64,000 nt of DNA, from assembly GCA_938049335.1 (NCBI GenBank), contig CALIYX010000030.1, forward strand, positions 1 through 64,000, given 5' to 3'. Source of the DNA: an uncultured Clostridia bacterium (lineage in GTDB: Bacteria > Bacillota > Clostridia > Peptostreptococcales > Anaerovoracaceae). Positions within the stretch are counted from its first letter, which is position 1. Each line of letters begins with the position of its first letter. Positions 54,391 to 63,300 of this stretch are shown here, one piece after another. The translations under genes were made by a program, and so were the position numbers. The notes beneath the pieces were generated by a model. It made no database searches. It saw nothing but the letters and a program-made list of their open reading frames with translations, and was not told where the DNA came from.

Positions 54391-54449
54391 CTATATCTCG
54401 AATTCTGTCTAAGCCGATACTGAGCCTAAAAGGGGTTTCGTTTGATTAA

Positions 54450-54491
54450 GGATGATTTACATCATCCCTAGGCTTGGGAGAGTAGGCCTAG
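54450..54491 (-). repeat. two adjacent hairpins in the 3' region of the surface-protein gene
   Basis: GGATGAT/ATCATCC (54450-54467) and CTAGGC/GCCTAG (54468-54491) form tandem stems in the 120 bases between the surface gene stop and the gdhA terminator. They may protect or terminate the minus-strand transcript. Confidence 0.5.
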
Positions 54492-54510
54492 ACATAGTTA
54501 CGAGCACTAT

Positions 54511-56451
54511 TTAGTTAGCTCTTCTCTTACGCATTGCAGTTAAGGCTGCGCATGCTCCGATTAGAGTAATTGTGTAAAGCGCAAAGTTTGCTACATCACC
54601 TGTGTTAACAGGTTTCTGTACCGCAGCACTAGCTGGTCCATTAGCACTTCCGCTTCCTGTAGCAGGCTGGCCACCATTTGAATTATGGTTAGGTAAACCT
54701 GTGTTCTGAGCAGCAACACTAAATGCATACTCACCAAATCCAGCCGTAGTATTTATTCTCAGCGTATGGCTTCCTGATCTTAGTGTTCTCAGATATCTTG
54801 TTGCTAGAGAAAGCTTGATGCTTCCTCTCTCTATTGTAAAATCAGCGTAGTCTATTTCTTGTCCGTCTATAGTTACTGATAGGAACTTGTCAAAATCAGC
54901 ATCCTTTGCGTATAGAACTAGCCCCTTTGTCTTGCTTGCATCAATTACTAGACCTGATGGTCCAAATGTGTTTTCAAAACCTCTATTCATATCTTCTATA
55001 TAGACGATATCAAAAGCAGCTACATTCTGAAGCTTGTCTAAAGCCGCAACCTTTTCATCAAGTATTTTCTTGATTTCCTTAGCTAGCTCTTTCTGCGCCT
55101 CAGTTAGCTTATCAAACTCAGCCTTAGCCTTTTCTATAGCCGCTTTACTTTCTGTAGTAACCTCAGCTATAGCTTTTACTTTATCTTCGAAGCTCTTGAC
55201 TGCGTCATTGTTCTTTATGTTTTCGTACTCTGCAAGCGAGTCATCAATTTTATCTGTTTTTACTATATTTGCAGCATAAAATACTGGGATTCTATGGAAC
55301 CACTTGCTTGAGGCTCTCTGAGCTAAATCAAATGTCTTCTCAAGGTATGGAAGAGGATATTCAAACGCATAAGCCTGTTTTCCTTCAGGATTTGTTCCCT
55401 CAAATAGTGGCTTGATAAACAAATCTTTCTTATCTGCTTTCTCAGCCTTATCGGCTTCATCAGCAGAGCCCATGAATATGAGATACTGTCCCTTGCCTGG
55501 TAGATATGCTACGACGCTCATTTTACCATCTTTTGCGATGATGTTCATGCTAACCATTCTAAATGTGCTGAACTTAACATTTCCCGTGTATTTGTAGATA
55601 CCGTCTTTTAGTACCAGTTTGCTCAAAGCAGTCTTGAGTTTTCTTGCCATCTTTGTCTTCGCAACTTCACTCTTGCTCGAATCTGCGTTTACAGTCTCAG
55701 CTTCTTTTTTAACCTCTTTCAGCGCCTTTACGCTATCATCGGTAAATATGCTTAAGTCGCTAGGAACAGCTGCTATAGCCTGATCTAGAGTGTAAGGATA
55801 TAGGTCTCCATCATCCTCTATCTGTTCCTCTTCCGGTTTTTCTACAACTTTTCCGTTGTCAATTTCTTTAATAGCATCATTAACAATCTTGTCCAGATTT
55901 GCAATATTCCTCTCTTGATTGATAGCCATAATGCAGTTTTTCTTTGCGGTCTTAATAACATCTTGACCAATATTCTTGCTAGGCACATAGGCATTTATCT
56001 TAGCGATAGCTGCTCTCTTTGCCGGTAGTTGTTTAAATGACTCCTTAATTGCCATCTTTACAGCATTCCAAGAGAATGTTGCAGATGTAATAGTATCGAC
56101 CCCATCTATTTTGGATTCATCAAGCCCATTAAATGCTTCTACAAAACCCTTCTTACCGTCAAGGCCATTCTTTACATTATTCCAGTAGGTTATGTTCTGG
56201 TCACCATCATAATCTGTCTTATCATCTGCAACCGAAACAATCTTATTATTCTTGTCTACTGTCACTGATAGCCTTGCCGTATAGTCAAAATATTTACCTT
56301 TAACAGGTGCTTGACCATATACAGTGACATTCTCTGAATCGCTAGATGTATTTGTCTCTGCCGCTTCAACATCCATAGCTGGAATCACTAGTCCTGCTAC
56401 GAGTGCTATGCTTAACACCCCAGCTGATATTTTTCTCAATAACTTGCTCAT
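54511..56451 (-). CDS. cell-surface protein under riboswitch control: FMN_bind-like, NEAT-like and Ig-like domains
   Basis: 646 residues. A signal peptide ends near VEA-AE (residue 30). Residues 42-140 resemble an FMN_bind domain, ending in DGVDTITSATFSWNAV, where the covalent-flavin Thr would sit at residue 125. A charged helical part follows, then a beta-rich domain at 280-400 (KDGIYKYTGNV, KWFHRIPVFY) that looks like the NEAT/HtaA-type domains of haem or corrinoid scavenging proteins. Residues 495-585 are an Ig-like domain. The C-terminus has VNTGD (615-619), a hydrophobic segment and RKRR, an LPXTG-like sorting tail. Regulation by a cobalamin-type riboswitch is the key clue to role. Domain names are by eye, not by search. 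Confidence 0.8.
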   Translation of the reverse strand: MSKLLRKISAGVLSIALVAGLVIPAMDVEAAETNTSSDSENVTVYGQAPVKGKYFDYTARLSVTVDKNNKIVSVADDKTDYDGDQNITYWNNVKNGLDGKKGFVEAFNGLDESKIDGVDTITSATFSWNAVKMAIKESFKQLPAKRAAIAKINAYVPSKNIGQDVIKTAKKNCIMAINQERNIANLDKIVNDAIKEIDNGKVVEKPEEEQIEDDGDLYPYTLDQAIAAVPSDLSIFTDDSVKALKEVKKEAETVNADSSKSEVAKTKMARKLKTALSKLVLKDGIYKYTGNVKFSTFRMVSMNIIAKDGKMSVVAYLPGKGQYLIFMGSADEADKAEKADKKDLFIKPLFEGTNPEGKQAYAFEYPLPYLEKTFDLAQRASSKWFHRIPVFYAANIVKTDKIDDSLAEYENIKNNDAVKSFEDKVKAIAEVTTESKAAIEKAKAEFDKLTEAQKELAKEIKKILDEKVAALDKLQNVAAFDIVYIEDMNRGFENTFGPSGLVIDASKTKGLVLYAKDADFDKFLSVTIDGQEIDYADFTIERGSIKLSLATRYLRTLRSGSHTLRINTTAGFGEYAFSVAAQNTGLPNHNSNGGQPATGSGSANGPASAAVQKPVNTGDVANFALYTITLIGACAALTAMRKRRAN

Positions 56452-56478
56452 TTTTCCTCCACTTTGATTGAAATTTAA

Positions 56479-56505
56479 ATAAAAAAGCTCATCAAACAGA
56501 TGAGT
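56479..56505 (-). terminator. riboswitch expression-platform terminator
   Basis: CTCATCaaacaGATGAG stem (56488-56504) followed on the minus strand by T6 and more T-rich sequence, between the aptamer and the ribosome site. It is placed to stop transcription before the coding region. Confidence 0.85.
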
Positions 56506-56680
56506 CTTGCCGCATCATTCGGCTCGCATAATCGTCATCTCTCGTAACAATTGCGTTTCTGTGGGTAGTTATCTGGCTAGGCATTGCCCTACAGTTGCGG
56601 GACAGCGGAGTTTGGCTCACTTCTCTACCTCTTGATAGCTATAATTTAGGACCATCAATCACAGAATCAATATAAAGTTT
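56506..56680 (-). promoter_or_regulatory. cobalamin-type riboswitch aptamer
   Basis: On the minus strand, CCCGCAACTGT (56591-56601) matches the highly conserved cobalamin-riboswitch core, preceded by GTGAGCCAAACTCC, which fits the adjacent stem-loop. The 3' conserved box reads AGCCAGATAACTACC (56564-56578), a variant of AGTCAGGAGACCTGCC. Its CTACC end can pair with GGTAG at 56625-56629 to close the core. The 5' limit is uncertain. An AdoCbl or MeCbl/AqCbl subtype cannot be decided. Confidence 0.8.
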
Positions 56681-56692
56681 AAGAGTGAAACT

Positions 56693-56722
56693 ATTATATC
56701 ACAAGTACTTAGTATTTGTCAT
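56693..56722 (-). promoter_or_regulatory. promoter of the riboswitch-controlled gene
   Basis: Minus strand ATGACA (56717-56722), 18-base spacer, TATAAT (56693-56698) with a TG extension. It gives a leader of about 235 bases, enough for aptamer and terminator. Confidence 0.75.
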
Positions 56723-56768
56723 TATTTAATCTAAATACATAACAAAAAATAATTAATACTCGTATATC

Positions 56769-56801
56769 AAAAATAGGCAGACGAACTATTTCGCCTGCCT
56801 A
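56769..56801 (-). terminator. intrinsic terminator of the pilin-like gene
   Basis: TAGGCAG/CTGCCTA outer arms (56774-56780, 56795-56801) with an inner CGAA/TTCG helix, followed on the minus strand by T5. Confidence 0.88.
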
Positions 56802-56830
56802 TACATGCTTTTATGCATTGATATATTTGA

Positions 56831-58516
56831 TTATTTAGCGTTTTTCTTTCTCGCTAGACCAAAGCATACTACCGTTCCAAGAAGCAGTATTCCTGCATAT
56901 AAAGTCATATCATTTGCATCATATGTGTTAGGAACCTTTGGTGTAGGAGGTGTTTTAGGTGGCTGCGGTGGAATATCTTGGGTATTCGTAATCACATAAC
57001 CATTAGCACTATCCCCAGTTATTGCAGTGCTGTAACCTGAAACGCGTTCTTCCTTTACTGTATATTTAATTTCATCAGCACCCTTATACTTACGAAGGTT
57101 AGCAAAACTTGCAGTCCATGCATTTGCTTCGTTTAGTGTAAGCTCCTTGCCTGTATCAACGCCATCTGCATATAGATGAACCTTGACTGAAGGTTTCTTC
57201 TCTCCAACCCATAGCTTCTTAACATTTACAGAAACCTTCATAGGTGCATTTTCTATTGTCTGAAGGCTTACAGCTCCGTCCTGAACAGTAACAAGTCTTT
57301 CTTGTGGATCAGCTTCATAGCCAGCAGGAGCCTTTGTTTCAACTAGTTTGTACTGTCCTGCGCGAAGCCAGCCGCTCACTGCTTCACCATTAGCATCTGT
57401 TTTTAGAGTATATTCTCTGCCATCAGACACACGGGTAATTTTGAACTCTGCATCTGCGAGTTTTACCTGGTTATCATCTGCATCAATCTTAACGATTTTG
57501 ATTTTGTTTGCTAGTGTACCTGTTCCCTGTCCTCCAGAGTCAGCAAGCATATGAATTGCGTAAGCGCCTTGCACTTTCTCTGTTGCTGTTAAAACAACAT
57601 CGTTCTTAAGAACTGTACCTGGCGTATATGTTGAGCGATATGAAAAGTCGTACTGATCACCATTCATATCAGGAAGATTTAGCGTAAAGCTGCTTCCATC
57701 TGGTGAAATAGTTAGACGACCTGTTAAATCTAGTTCTTCTAATACATTAGTAACATATCCGTATGCATCAAAGACAACTCTGCGTACCTTGAAGCTTCCT
57801 GGTATGTATTTCTCCCCTGGTTGATCCAGTTTATCTGTCATAACAACATTGTGAAGAGTATCTCCCTTGTGATTGATACGTCCACCCCATTCGACAAGGT
57901 CAACATGCCCGCTAATCTTGGACTCCCATTTTCTTATACCCTCGTCTCTAATCAAAGTTGGACCTTCGACATATACCTTTGATGTCATCTTCTTTCCATT
58001 GATTTCTGTCTCAAAGGTATTCTCTGAATCTCTTGTTACGGAATCAGTATTGAAGTTGGCACTCATATATAGGTTGCCCTTGATATTGTATCTACCATTT
58101 ACATAGTTTGTGAACGTAACCTTAACCTTGCCTCCGCTTGGCGATTTAGGTGTCACATGAGCATTTGCAATTACTGCATTTGGATTATCCTTATCCACAA
58201 TCTTAAAATCTACATTGTGAGAATCGCTTGGAAAAACCATTTTCTCTGGTAAATCAACGTAGAAGTAATCTCCCTCATTTAGACTGACTCCATTTCCGCT
58301 AGCGTCCCAATCCATACTTACAAAGAAACGGCTTCCAAGGCTAATTAGCACAGCCTTTTGATTTAGCCAGTTGTAAATTTCGAACTTTGTAATGCGAGTG
58401 TCTACCTCTCTTGGCGTACCACTAGCTGCATAAACCTTTGCTGGAGCACTTTGGAAAAAACATCCAAGTACCAAAAAAAGGCACAAGAACAATCCTACTA
58501 CACTCTTCTTTTTCAT
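56831..58516 (-). CDS. pilin/adhesin-like wall-anchored protein with Cna_B domains
   Basis: 561 residues. Signal peptide to about residue 31, an N-terminal adhesin (SdrD/collagen-binding-like) region with Ig-like strands, then two Cna_B-type repeats at about 341-430 and 430-510. KIVKIDADDNQV paired with ETKAPAGYEAD is the usual isopeptide Lys/Glu pair. The C-terminus has VPNTYD (528-533), a hydrophobic helix and RKKNAK. The sorting motif is off the LPXTG consensus, with Tyr for Gly. No sortase or pilus partner gene is adjacent, so a stand-alone adhesin is likelier than a shaft pilin. Confidence 0.88.
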   Translation of the reverse strand: MKKKSVVGLFLCLFLVLGCFFQSAPAKVYAASGTPREVDTRITKFEIYNWLNQKAVLISLGSRFFVSMDWDASGNGVSLNEGDYFYVDLPEKMVFPSDSHNVDFKIVDKDNPNAVIANAHVTPKSPSGGKVKVTFTNYVNGRYNIKGNLYMSANFNTDSVTRDSENTFETEINGKKMTSKVYVEGPTLIRDEGIRKWESKISGHVDLVEWGGRINHKGDTLHNVVMTDKLDQPGEKYIPGSFKVRRVVFDAYGYVTNVLEELDLTGRLTISPDGSSFTLNLPDMNGDQYDFSYRSTYTPGTVLKNDVVLTATEKVQGAYAIHMLADSGGQGTGTLANKIKIVKIDADDNQVKLADAEFKITRVSDGREYTLKTDANGEAVSGWLRAGQYKLVETKAPAGYEADPQERLVTVQDGAVSLQTIENAPMKVSVNVKKLWVGEKKPSVKVHLYADGVDTGKELTLNEANAWTASFANLRKYKGADEIKYTVKEERVSGYSTAITGDSANGYVITNTQDIPPQPPKTPPTPKVPNTYDANDMTLYAGILLLGTVVCFGLARKKNAK

Positions 58517-58622
58517 TTTCTCCCCCTTTTTACACAGTTTGATTAAAGCGACATATTCCTTAAAAGCGGGTAATATGCGAGAATTAAATCTCTACTGTGA
58601 ACAAACGATGTTTTCATTTTTA

Positions 58623-58651
58623 AGTATAGCAGTGCTAGGTGTAAATGTCTA
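58623..58651 (-). promoter_or_regulatory. promoter of the pilin-like gene
   Basis: Minus strand TAGACA (58646-58651), 17-base spacer, TATACT (58623-58628) preceded by TGC. The leader is about 100 bases; no riboswitch was recognised in it. Confidence 0.7.
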
Positions 58652-58717
58652 CTGAATAAATTGTATTATTTTATAATATTTATACCGTGTAATATTTATT
58701 TTGTTCTATTAACAGAT

Positions 58718-58749
58718 ATAAAAAAAGGATGCTCATTTGAGCATCCTTT
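58718..58749 (-). terminator. intrinsic terminator of the LysM-NlpC/P60 gene
   Basis: A perfect 11-bp stem AAAGGATGCTC/GAGCATCCTTT with an ATTT loop (58724-58749), followed on the minus strand by a T-rich tract. Confidence 0.92.
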
Positions 58750-58764
58750 AGTAATATGCAATTC

Positions 58765-59934
58765 TTAGCCGATGTGTATGTAACCCATTAGGTTTGCACT
58801 ACAGTATACTGGACCAACTCCTGTTGTTCCACCATTCCATCCACCGTGAACAGCTGTTCCACCACCTGCATAGATAGCTACGTGTGTATCGTAGATTACT
58901 ATGTCTCCTGGCACTGGGTTTGAAGTCCATGAGCCAAGTGAAGCGTACTGCTGTGGCCATCCGTGGAAGTAGATTCCTGCTGCTGCAAGTGAATTACTTA
59001 CAAGGCTTGTGCAATCCTGTCCAACTCCAAGCTGTGAATAAGCTGCTGATAGGACTGTGTTTCCGTTTGCTGAATATCCGCTTGAACTTGATCCTCCGTA
59101 GCTTCTTGAGCTTGAAGATCTGCTTGAGCTTGAGCTTGAGTTTGAACTCTGAGCTGCCGGTGTTGCCTTAGCTTTAGTTCCTCTTAGAACTACTGCACTC
59201 TCAGGAGCCTTAACAGTCTTAGCCGATAGAACCTTAGTTGAAACTACTGCTCCATTAGACTTTGTTACAACTTCTGTAACCTTTTCTGTTCCCTGAACAC
59301 CTTCAGTCTTTACTTCCTCTTCACCTTCATAAAGTTCGTCAGTATCTTCATATACTGTGTCGAACTCTACTGCTCTCTCAGATGTAACCTTCTCCTTAAC
59401 TGTTACAGTTAGAAGTGAGCTCTTGCTTGAGAACTTGATTACGTCTCCTGGCATTAGGCTTTCTAGACTTACATTAGGATTAGCTGCCAATATAGTATCT
59501 ACATCTGTTCCGAAAGCTGCTGCTATATCCCATAGCGTATCGCCGTCCTGAACTGTGTATGTTTTGCTAGCTTTTTCGTCACCTAGTAGCTTATCAACAA
59601 GCTTCTTTGTGTTTTTTTCCACCTTTGGCTGTTCATCTGATGCCTTTACTGTGATCTGATCAACTGTCAAAGCCGGATCAATTTCAACTGCCTCAACATT
59701 AGCGCCCTTAGCAACATACTTTGCCTTAACCTGCTCGATTACATTCTTAGCATCTGACTCGTTATCGAAAACTGCTACAGTCTTCTTGCCGAGCTTTAGC
59801 TGCCAGTAATCTACTGTATTGCTGCTAGCGGTCATTGCCGACGAAATAATCGTAGTTGATAGAACTAAGGTTACTATCAAAGCTAATATCAGCACTGAAT
59901 CCCTTCTTGATTTAATTTCCTTGATGATACTCAT
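58765..59934 (-). CDS. LysM-G5-NlpC/P60-type cell wall hydrolase
   Basis: 389 residues. N-terminal membrane/signal segment (ILALIVTLVLSTTIISSAM), a LysM domain (about 122-170, YTVQDGDTLWDIAAAFG), a G5-like region (about 172-255), a Ser-rich linker, and a C-terminal NlpC/P60-like domain with Cys308 (GQDCTSLVS) and His351 (DTHVAIYAG). The expected activity is cleavage of stem peptides in peptidoglycan. The N-terminal helix may be a non-cleaved anchor. A structured leader and a cluster of CTTAAG sites precede it. Confidence 0.88.
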   Translation of the reverse strand: MSIIKEIKSRRDSVLILALIVTLVLSTTIISSAMTASSNTVDYWQLKLGKKTVAVFDNESDAKNVIEQVKAKYVAKGANVEAVEIDPALTVDQITVKASDEQPKVEKNTKKLVDKLLGDEKASKTYTVQDGDTLWDIAAAFGTDVDTILAANPNVSLESLMPGDVIKFSSKSSLLTVTVKEKVTSERAVEFDTVYEDTDELYEGEEEVKTEGVQGTEKVTEVVTKSNGAVVSTKVLSAKTVKAPESAVVLRGTKAKATPAAQSSNSSSSSSRSSSSRSYGGSSSSGYSANGNTVLSAAYSQLGVGQDCTSLVSNSLAAAGIYFHGWPQQYASLGSWTSNPVPGDIVIYDTHVAIYAGGGTAVHGGWNGGTTGVGPVYCSANLMGYIHIG

Positions 59935-60073
59935 GTGTTGTACTGTTCCTTTCCGTACTGATTAATCTATCAGCACTCGGTCAAGGGACCGAAGTATTCC
60001 CGTGAGTTAATCCATCTTAGATGAATCATGAACTCTTGTGGTTTAGTTTGTTTATTTGTATTTCTCAACCACA
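59935..60073 (-). promoter_or_regulatory. structured 5' leader of the LysM-NlpC/P60 gene
   Basis: About 139 bases of leader follow the promoter. On the minus strand it can fold into ACTTCGGTC/GACCGAGT (bulged), CTGAT/ATCAG and GTAC/GTAC, the last enclosing the AAAGGA ribosome site. A further CATCT/AGATG stem lies upstream. c-di-AMP (ydaO-type) riboswitches often precede such hydrolase genes, but I could not match their conserved core. Confidence 0.5.
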
Positions 60074-60079
60074 ATACGT

Positions 60080-60108
60080 ATATTAGATTATATACATCAC
60101 TTCGTCAA
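60080..60108 (-). promoter_or_regulatory. promoter of the LysM-NlpC/P60 gene
   Basis: Minus strand TTGACG (60103-60108), 17-base spacer, TAATAT (60080-60085). Confidence 0.75.
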
Positions 60109-60138
60109 CCCTTTTTTGAAACTTTCACAAGATTATCA

Positions 60139-60356
60139 CTTAAGCTTTTTGAGATAATGTTGATATTTCAACATTTTATATTCTTAAGTTTTCTTAATTT
60201 TTCTTAAGAAAATAGCTTTATGCTATGTATGTTTATACTTTTATATTGTATATTCATCTTTTTATATGCATTTTCTATACATTTTATGCAATTACATAGC
60301 CTTTTTAGAGTAAATTCTTTGCTTTTCTTAAGAAATGGGTTAAGAATTAGCTTAAG
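60139..60356. repeat. cluster of five CTTAAG palindromes
   Basis: CTTAAG at 60139, 60183, 60203, 60327 and 60351, plus near copies (TTCTTAAT at 60191, GGTTAAGAATT at 60338), in an AT-rich 220-base stretch directly upstream of the hydrolase promoter and past the addA stop. A 12-base unit TTAAGAATTAGC occurs twice near 60340-60365. This could be a regulator-binding array or addA 3' RNA structure. Confidence 0.55.
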
Positions 60357-60384
60357 AATTAGCTTTACTCATATATATAGCTGT

Positions 60385-63300
60385 TCAATCATTCATTTTA
60401 ATGAAGTGACCGCTAGATAGGAGGTATATATAAGCTTCGCAGGAACCCGATTCGCCTGCTTTTGATAATGCATCGGCATATATATCCACCTGTTTTCTGT
60501 ATTGTTCTGCTATGCGCTCCTCATTTTCTGCAAGAGCTGTCTCAGATACATAGCTACTCTTATAGTCTATCAAAACCGTCTTGCCAGACTCCCTAAAGTA
60601 GCAGTCGATAATACCCTGTACGAGAATATCGCTTCCTTTATATAACATTTTGAGCGTGAAAGGCTTTTCCTTAAATAGTTCGCCCCTCTTTGATGCTTCA
60701 GCTGCCCTTGTTCCTATTTCAGTATCAAAGAAAGCACATATTTTGTTTAGATCTATCTGCTCAAGCTCCTCTGCAGTGAAGAAATGCTTTTCCACACATT
60801 CATTTGCAATTTTTTCTACATATATATAGCCCTCGGTTTTCGCTAGATAAAAATCTATAACCTCCATTATCTTATGGTAGATGGTTCCTAATTTTGCTGC
60901 CGAGACCTTACCCTTAGGCTTTGGAGATTCCTCTAAACCTATACTAAGCCCCTTAAGTTCGTTCTGAAGCTTTCCTATATTATATGTAGCTTTTGAACTA
61001 ATTTCTAATTCGCCACCTTTGTTTATTTCGGAAACGGAGTACTTTGATTTCAAATCTGTGGCAAGCCTGTGCGGATACTCGTAGCCCAGTCTAGCTTCTA
61101 TTGTCTTTCTATCGTCTTCAGATATATCACTTGCATCAAGTGCGTCCTTCCACGAAAGGTTTTTCTTCCTCTCCATCTCTGCATGATTTACATTAGGCAC
61201 TATAATTTTGGCATCTACATAAGGAGCAACCATGTCTAGGTAACTCCCAGCCTTCTTAACCTTACTAGCACTCTTGGCCTCATAAGCACTCTCTTTATCG
61301 ACAGTTCCGACTAGATAGAGGATGTCACGGGCTCTTGTTAGCGCAACGTAAAGTATTCTTTCTTCCTCATCTCTTTCCTTTTGCCTAATCTTTCTTCCTA
61401 TGAGCTTCTGTACCAGCGTCGTCTTCTTCCAGTGCCCCTCTAGGCTCTTTAAAGTAAGCCCCACCCCAATATCCTTGTGAATCATGAGGTCTTCCTGATT
61501 TGAATACTGAAGCTTTCCATTCATGCCCGCAACTATGACCATAGGAAATTCAAGGCCCTTACTTTTGTGTATGGTCATGATCTTAACTACATCGTCAGCC
61601 TCTCCGAGCATTTTTACCTCGGAAAGCTTAACATCTCGCTTCTTAAGAGAATCTACATATCTAACAAAGCTGTATAAGCTCGATTGCTTGTCATCTGAGA
61701 ATTTGTCAGCATACTCGACCAAAGCCCTTAAATTCGCTTGCTTTTGCGTTCCTGCAGGCTGCGTTCCCATTATCAAATAGTATCCGCTATCTATCATGAG
61801 CTCCCAAATAAACTCCGGCAGGTTCATTATGCGTGCGCGAAGTCTCCAGCTTTGCAAAGTTTCCAAAATCTCGGAACTTCTATTTCTCAAATAAGCTGGT
61901 TCGCTTTCTTCACACTCGGCAAAGCTCTTAAGAGATTCATAGAAAGAACCTTTTCTGTAATCAGCTCTTATTCTCGCAAGTTCCTCTGCTGAAAGCCCAA
62001 AGATTTCACTGTGAAGGATATTTATCAAAGCAACATCCTGCTGCATATTGTCTATAACAGAGAGCAGGCTCATGAATACATTGATTTCTATAGTATCGAA
62101 ATATCCCTCGCTATCATTGATAAAGCTATCAACACCCTCCGACTGCAAAATGTCTCTTAGGGTGCCTCCTCTACTTTTGACTCCTCTCATCAAAATTACT
62201 ATATCAGATTTCTTTAGCTCCCTAACCTTGCCCTGCTTGCTGTCAAAGAAAGGAGTTCCTATGCTTTTCTTGATGAGCTCTGCTATGTATTTAGCTTCTG
62301 CCTCTGATTTCTTCAGCTTCTGGATAGCCTTATCGGCTTCATCTTCTTGTTCTGCTAGGTCCATGGCGAGGACGTGAAGCTCCGGCTTATATTTAAGCTC
62401 TCCATCATAATCAAGCCCCTTGTGAAGCGCAGCTCTATCATCGTAGCCCCTCATAATAGGCTCAAAAATCTGATTTACATAGTTTAGGATTTCCTCCTTG
62501 CTTCGGTAGTTTTTATTTAGATCAACCACCTTTGATTGCTCGTCTTCTCCCTCGCTAAAGCTTTGATACTTGTCCTCAAAGATCTGCGGCTCAGCCAATC
62601 TAAAGCTGTATATGCTCTGCTTGACATCACCAACCATGAAAACATTGCTTTCTCTCTTTATTTTGCCTATTATTTCCTCTTGTATGAAGTTCGTATCCTG
62701 ATATTCATCAATGAAAATATGAGCAAACTTGTCTCTGAAAAATCTTCTCGCTTCCTCGTGCTCTAAAACTGCAAGGCACTTATGCTCTATATCGTTGAAA
62801 TCTATATATCTTTTGGCCGCCTTTGCCTCGCTATATCTTCTATCAAAATCCTGAACCAGTCTAAATAGCGTCTTTACGCATCCTTTTGTTGCGTTTATAT
62901 CAGCAATTTTATCTTTAAGACTTATATCTAAAAGCTCAGACTGAAGTTCCTTTATCTCCGCCTTTGCAGACTCACGCAAATCCTTAATTATTCCCTTAAT
63001 TGGGTCGTAGGCATCCTTTTCGTCCTTTTTCGCCCTTAGCTGTGCATTTTCAAGAACTATGTAAGGAGCAAGCTCCTCTATAATGACGCCAAGAGGCTTA
63101 GCTTCGGCCTTAAGCTCTGCTAGTCTTTCTCTTGCGCTTCTAATCTTTGAAAGCTCAGCATCTTCTATCAAAGTTGCCATGCGCTCAAGTTCTTCTGCCT
63201 TTAGATTCTCAACAGCAGAATCAAGACTTCTATATGCACTTTCTAGGGATTCAGAGATGTAGTCTAAGTATTCTCTGGCAAGTACGCTATTTTCAAAATC

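Noticed and set aside
56459..56468. A fourth copy of ATCAAAGTGG before the surface-protein start
   Set aside because: It overlaps the Shine-Dalgarno sequence well downstream of the promoter, so it is likely a coincidence with the GGAGG site.
59935..60073. Calling the hydrolase leader a c-di-AMP (ydaO-type) riboswitch
   Set aside because: The gene type fits, but I could not find the conserved aptamer segments, so it is listed only as a structured leader.
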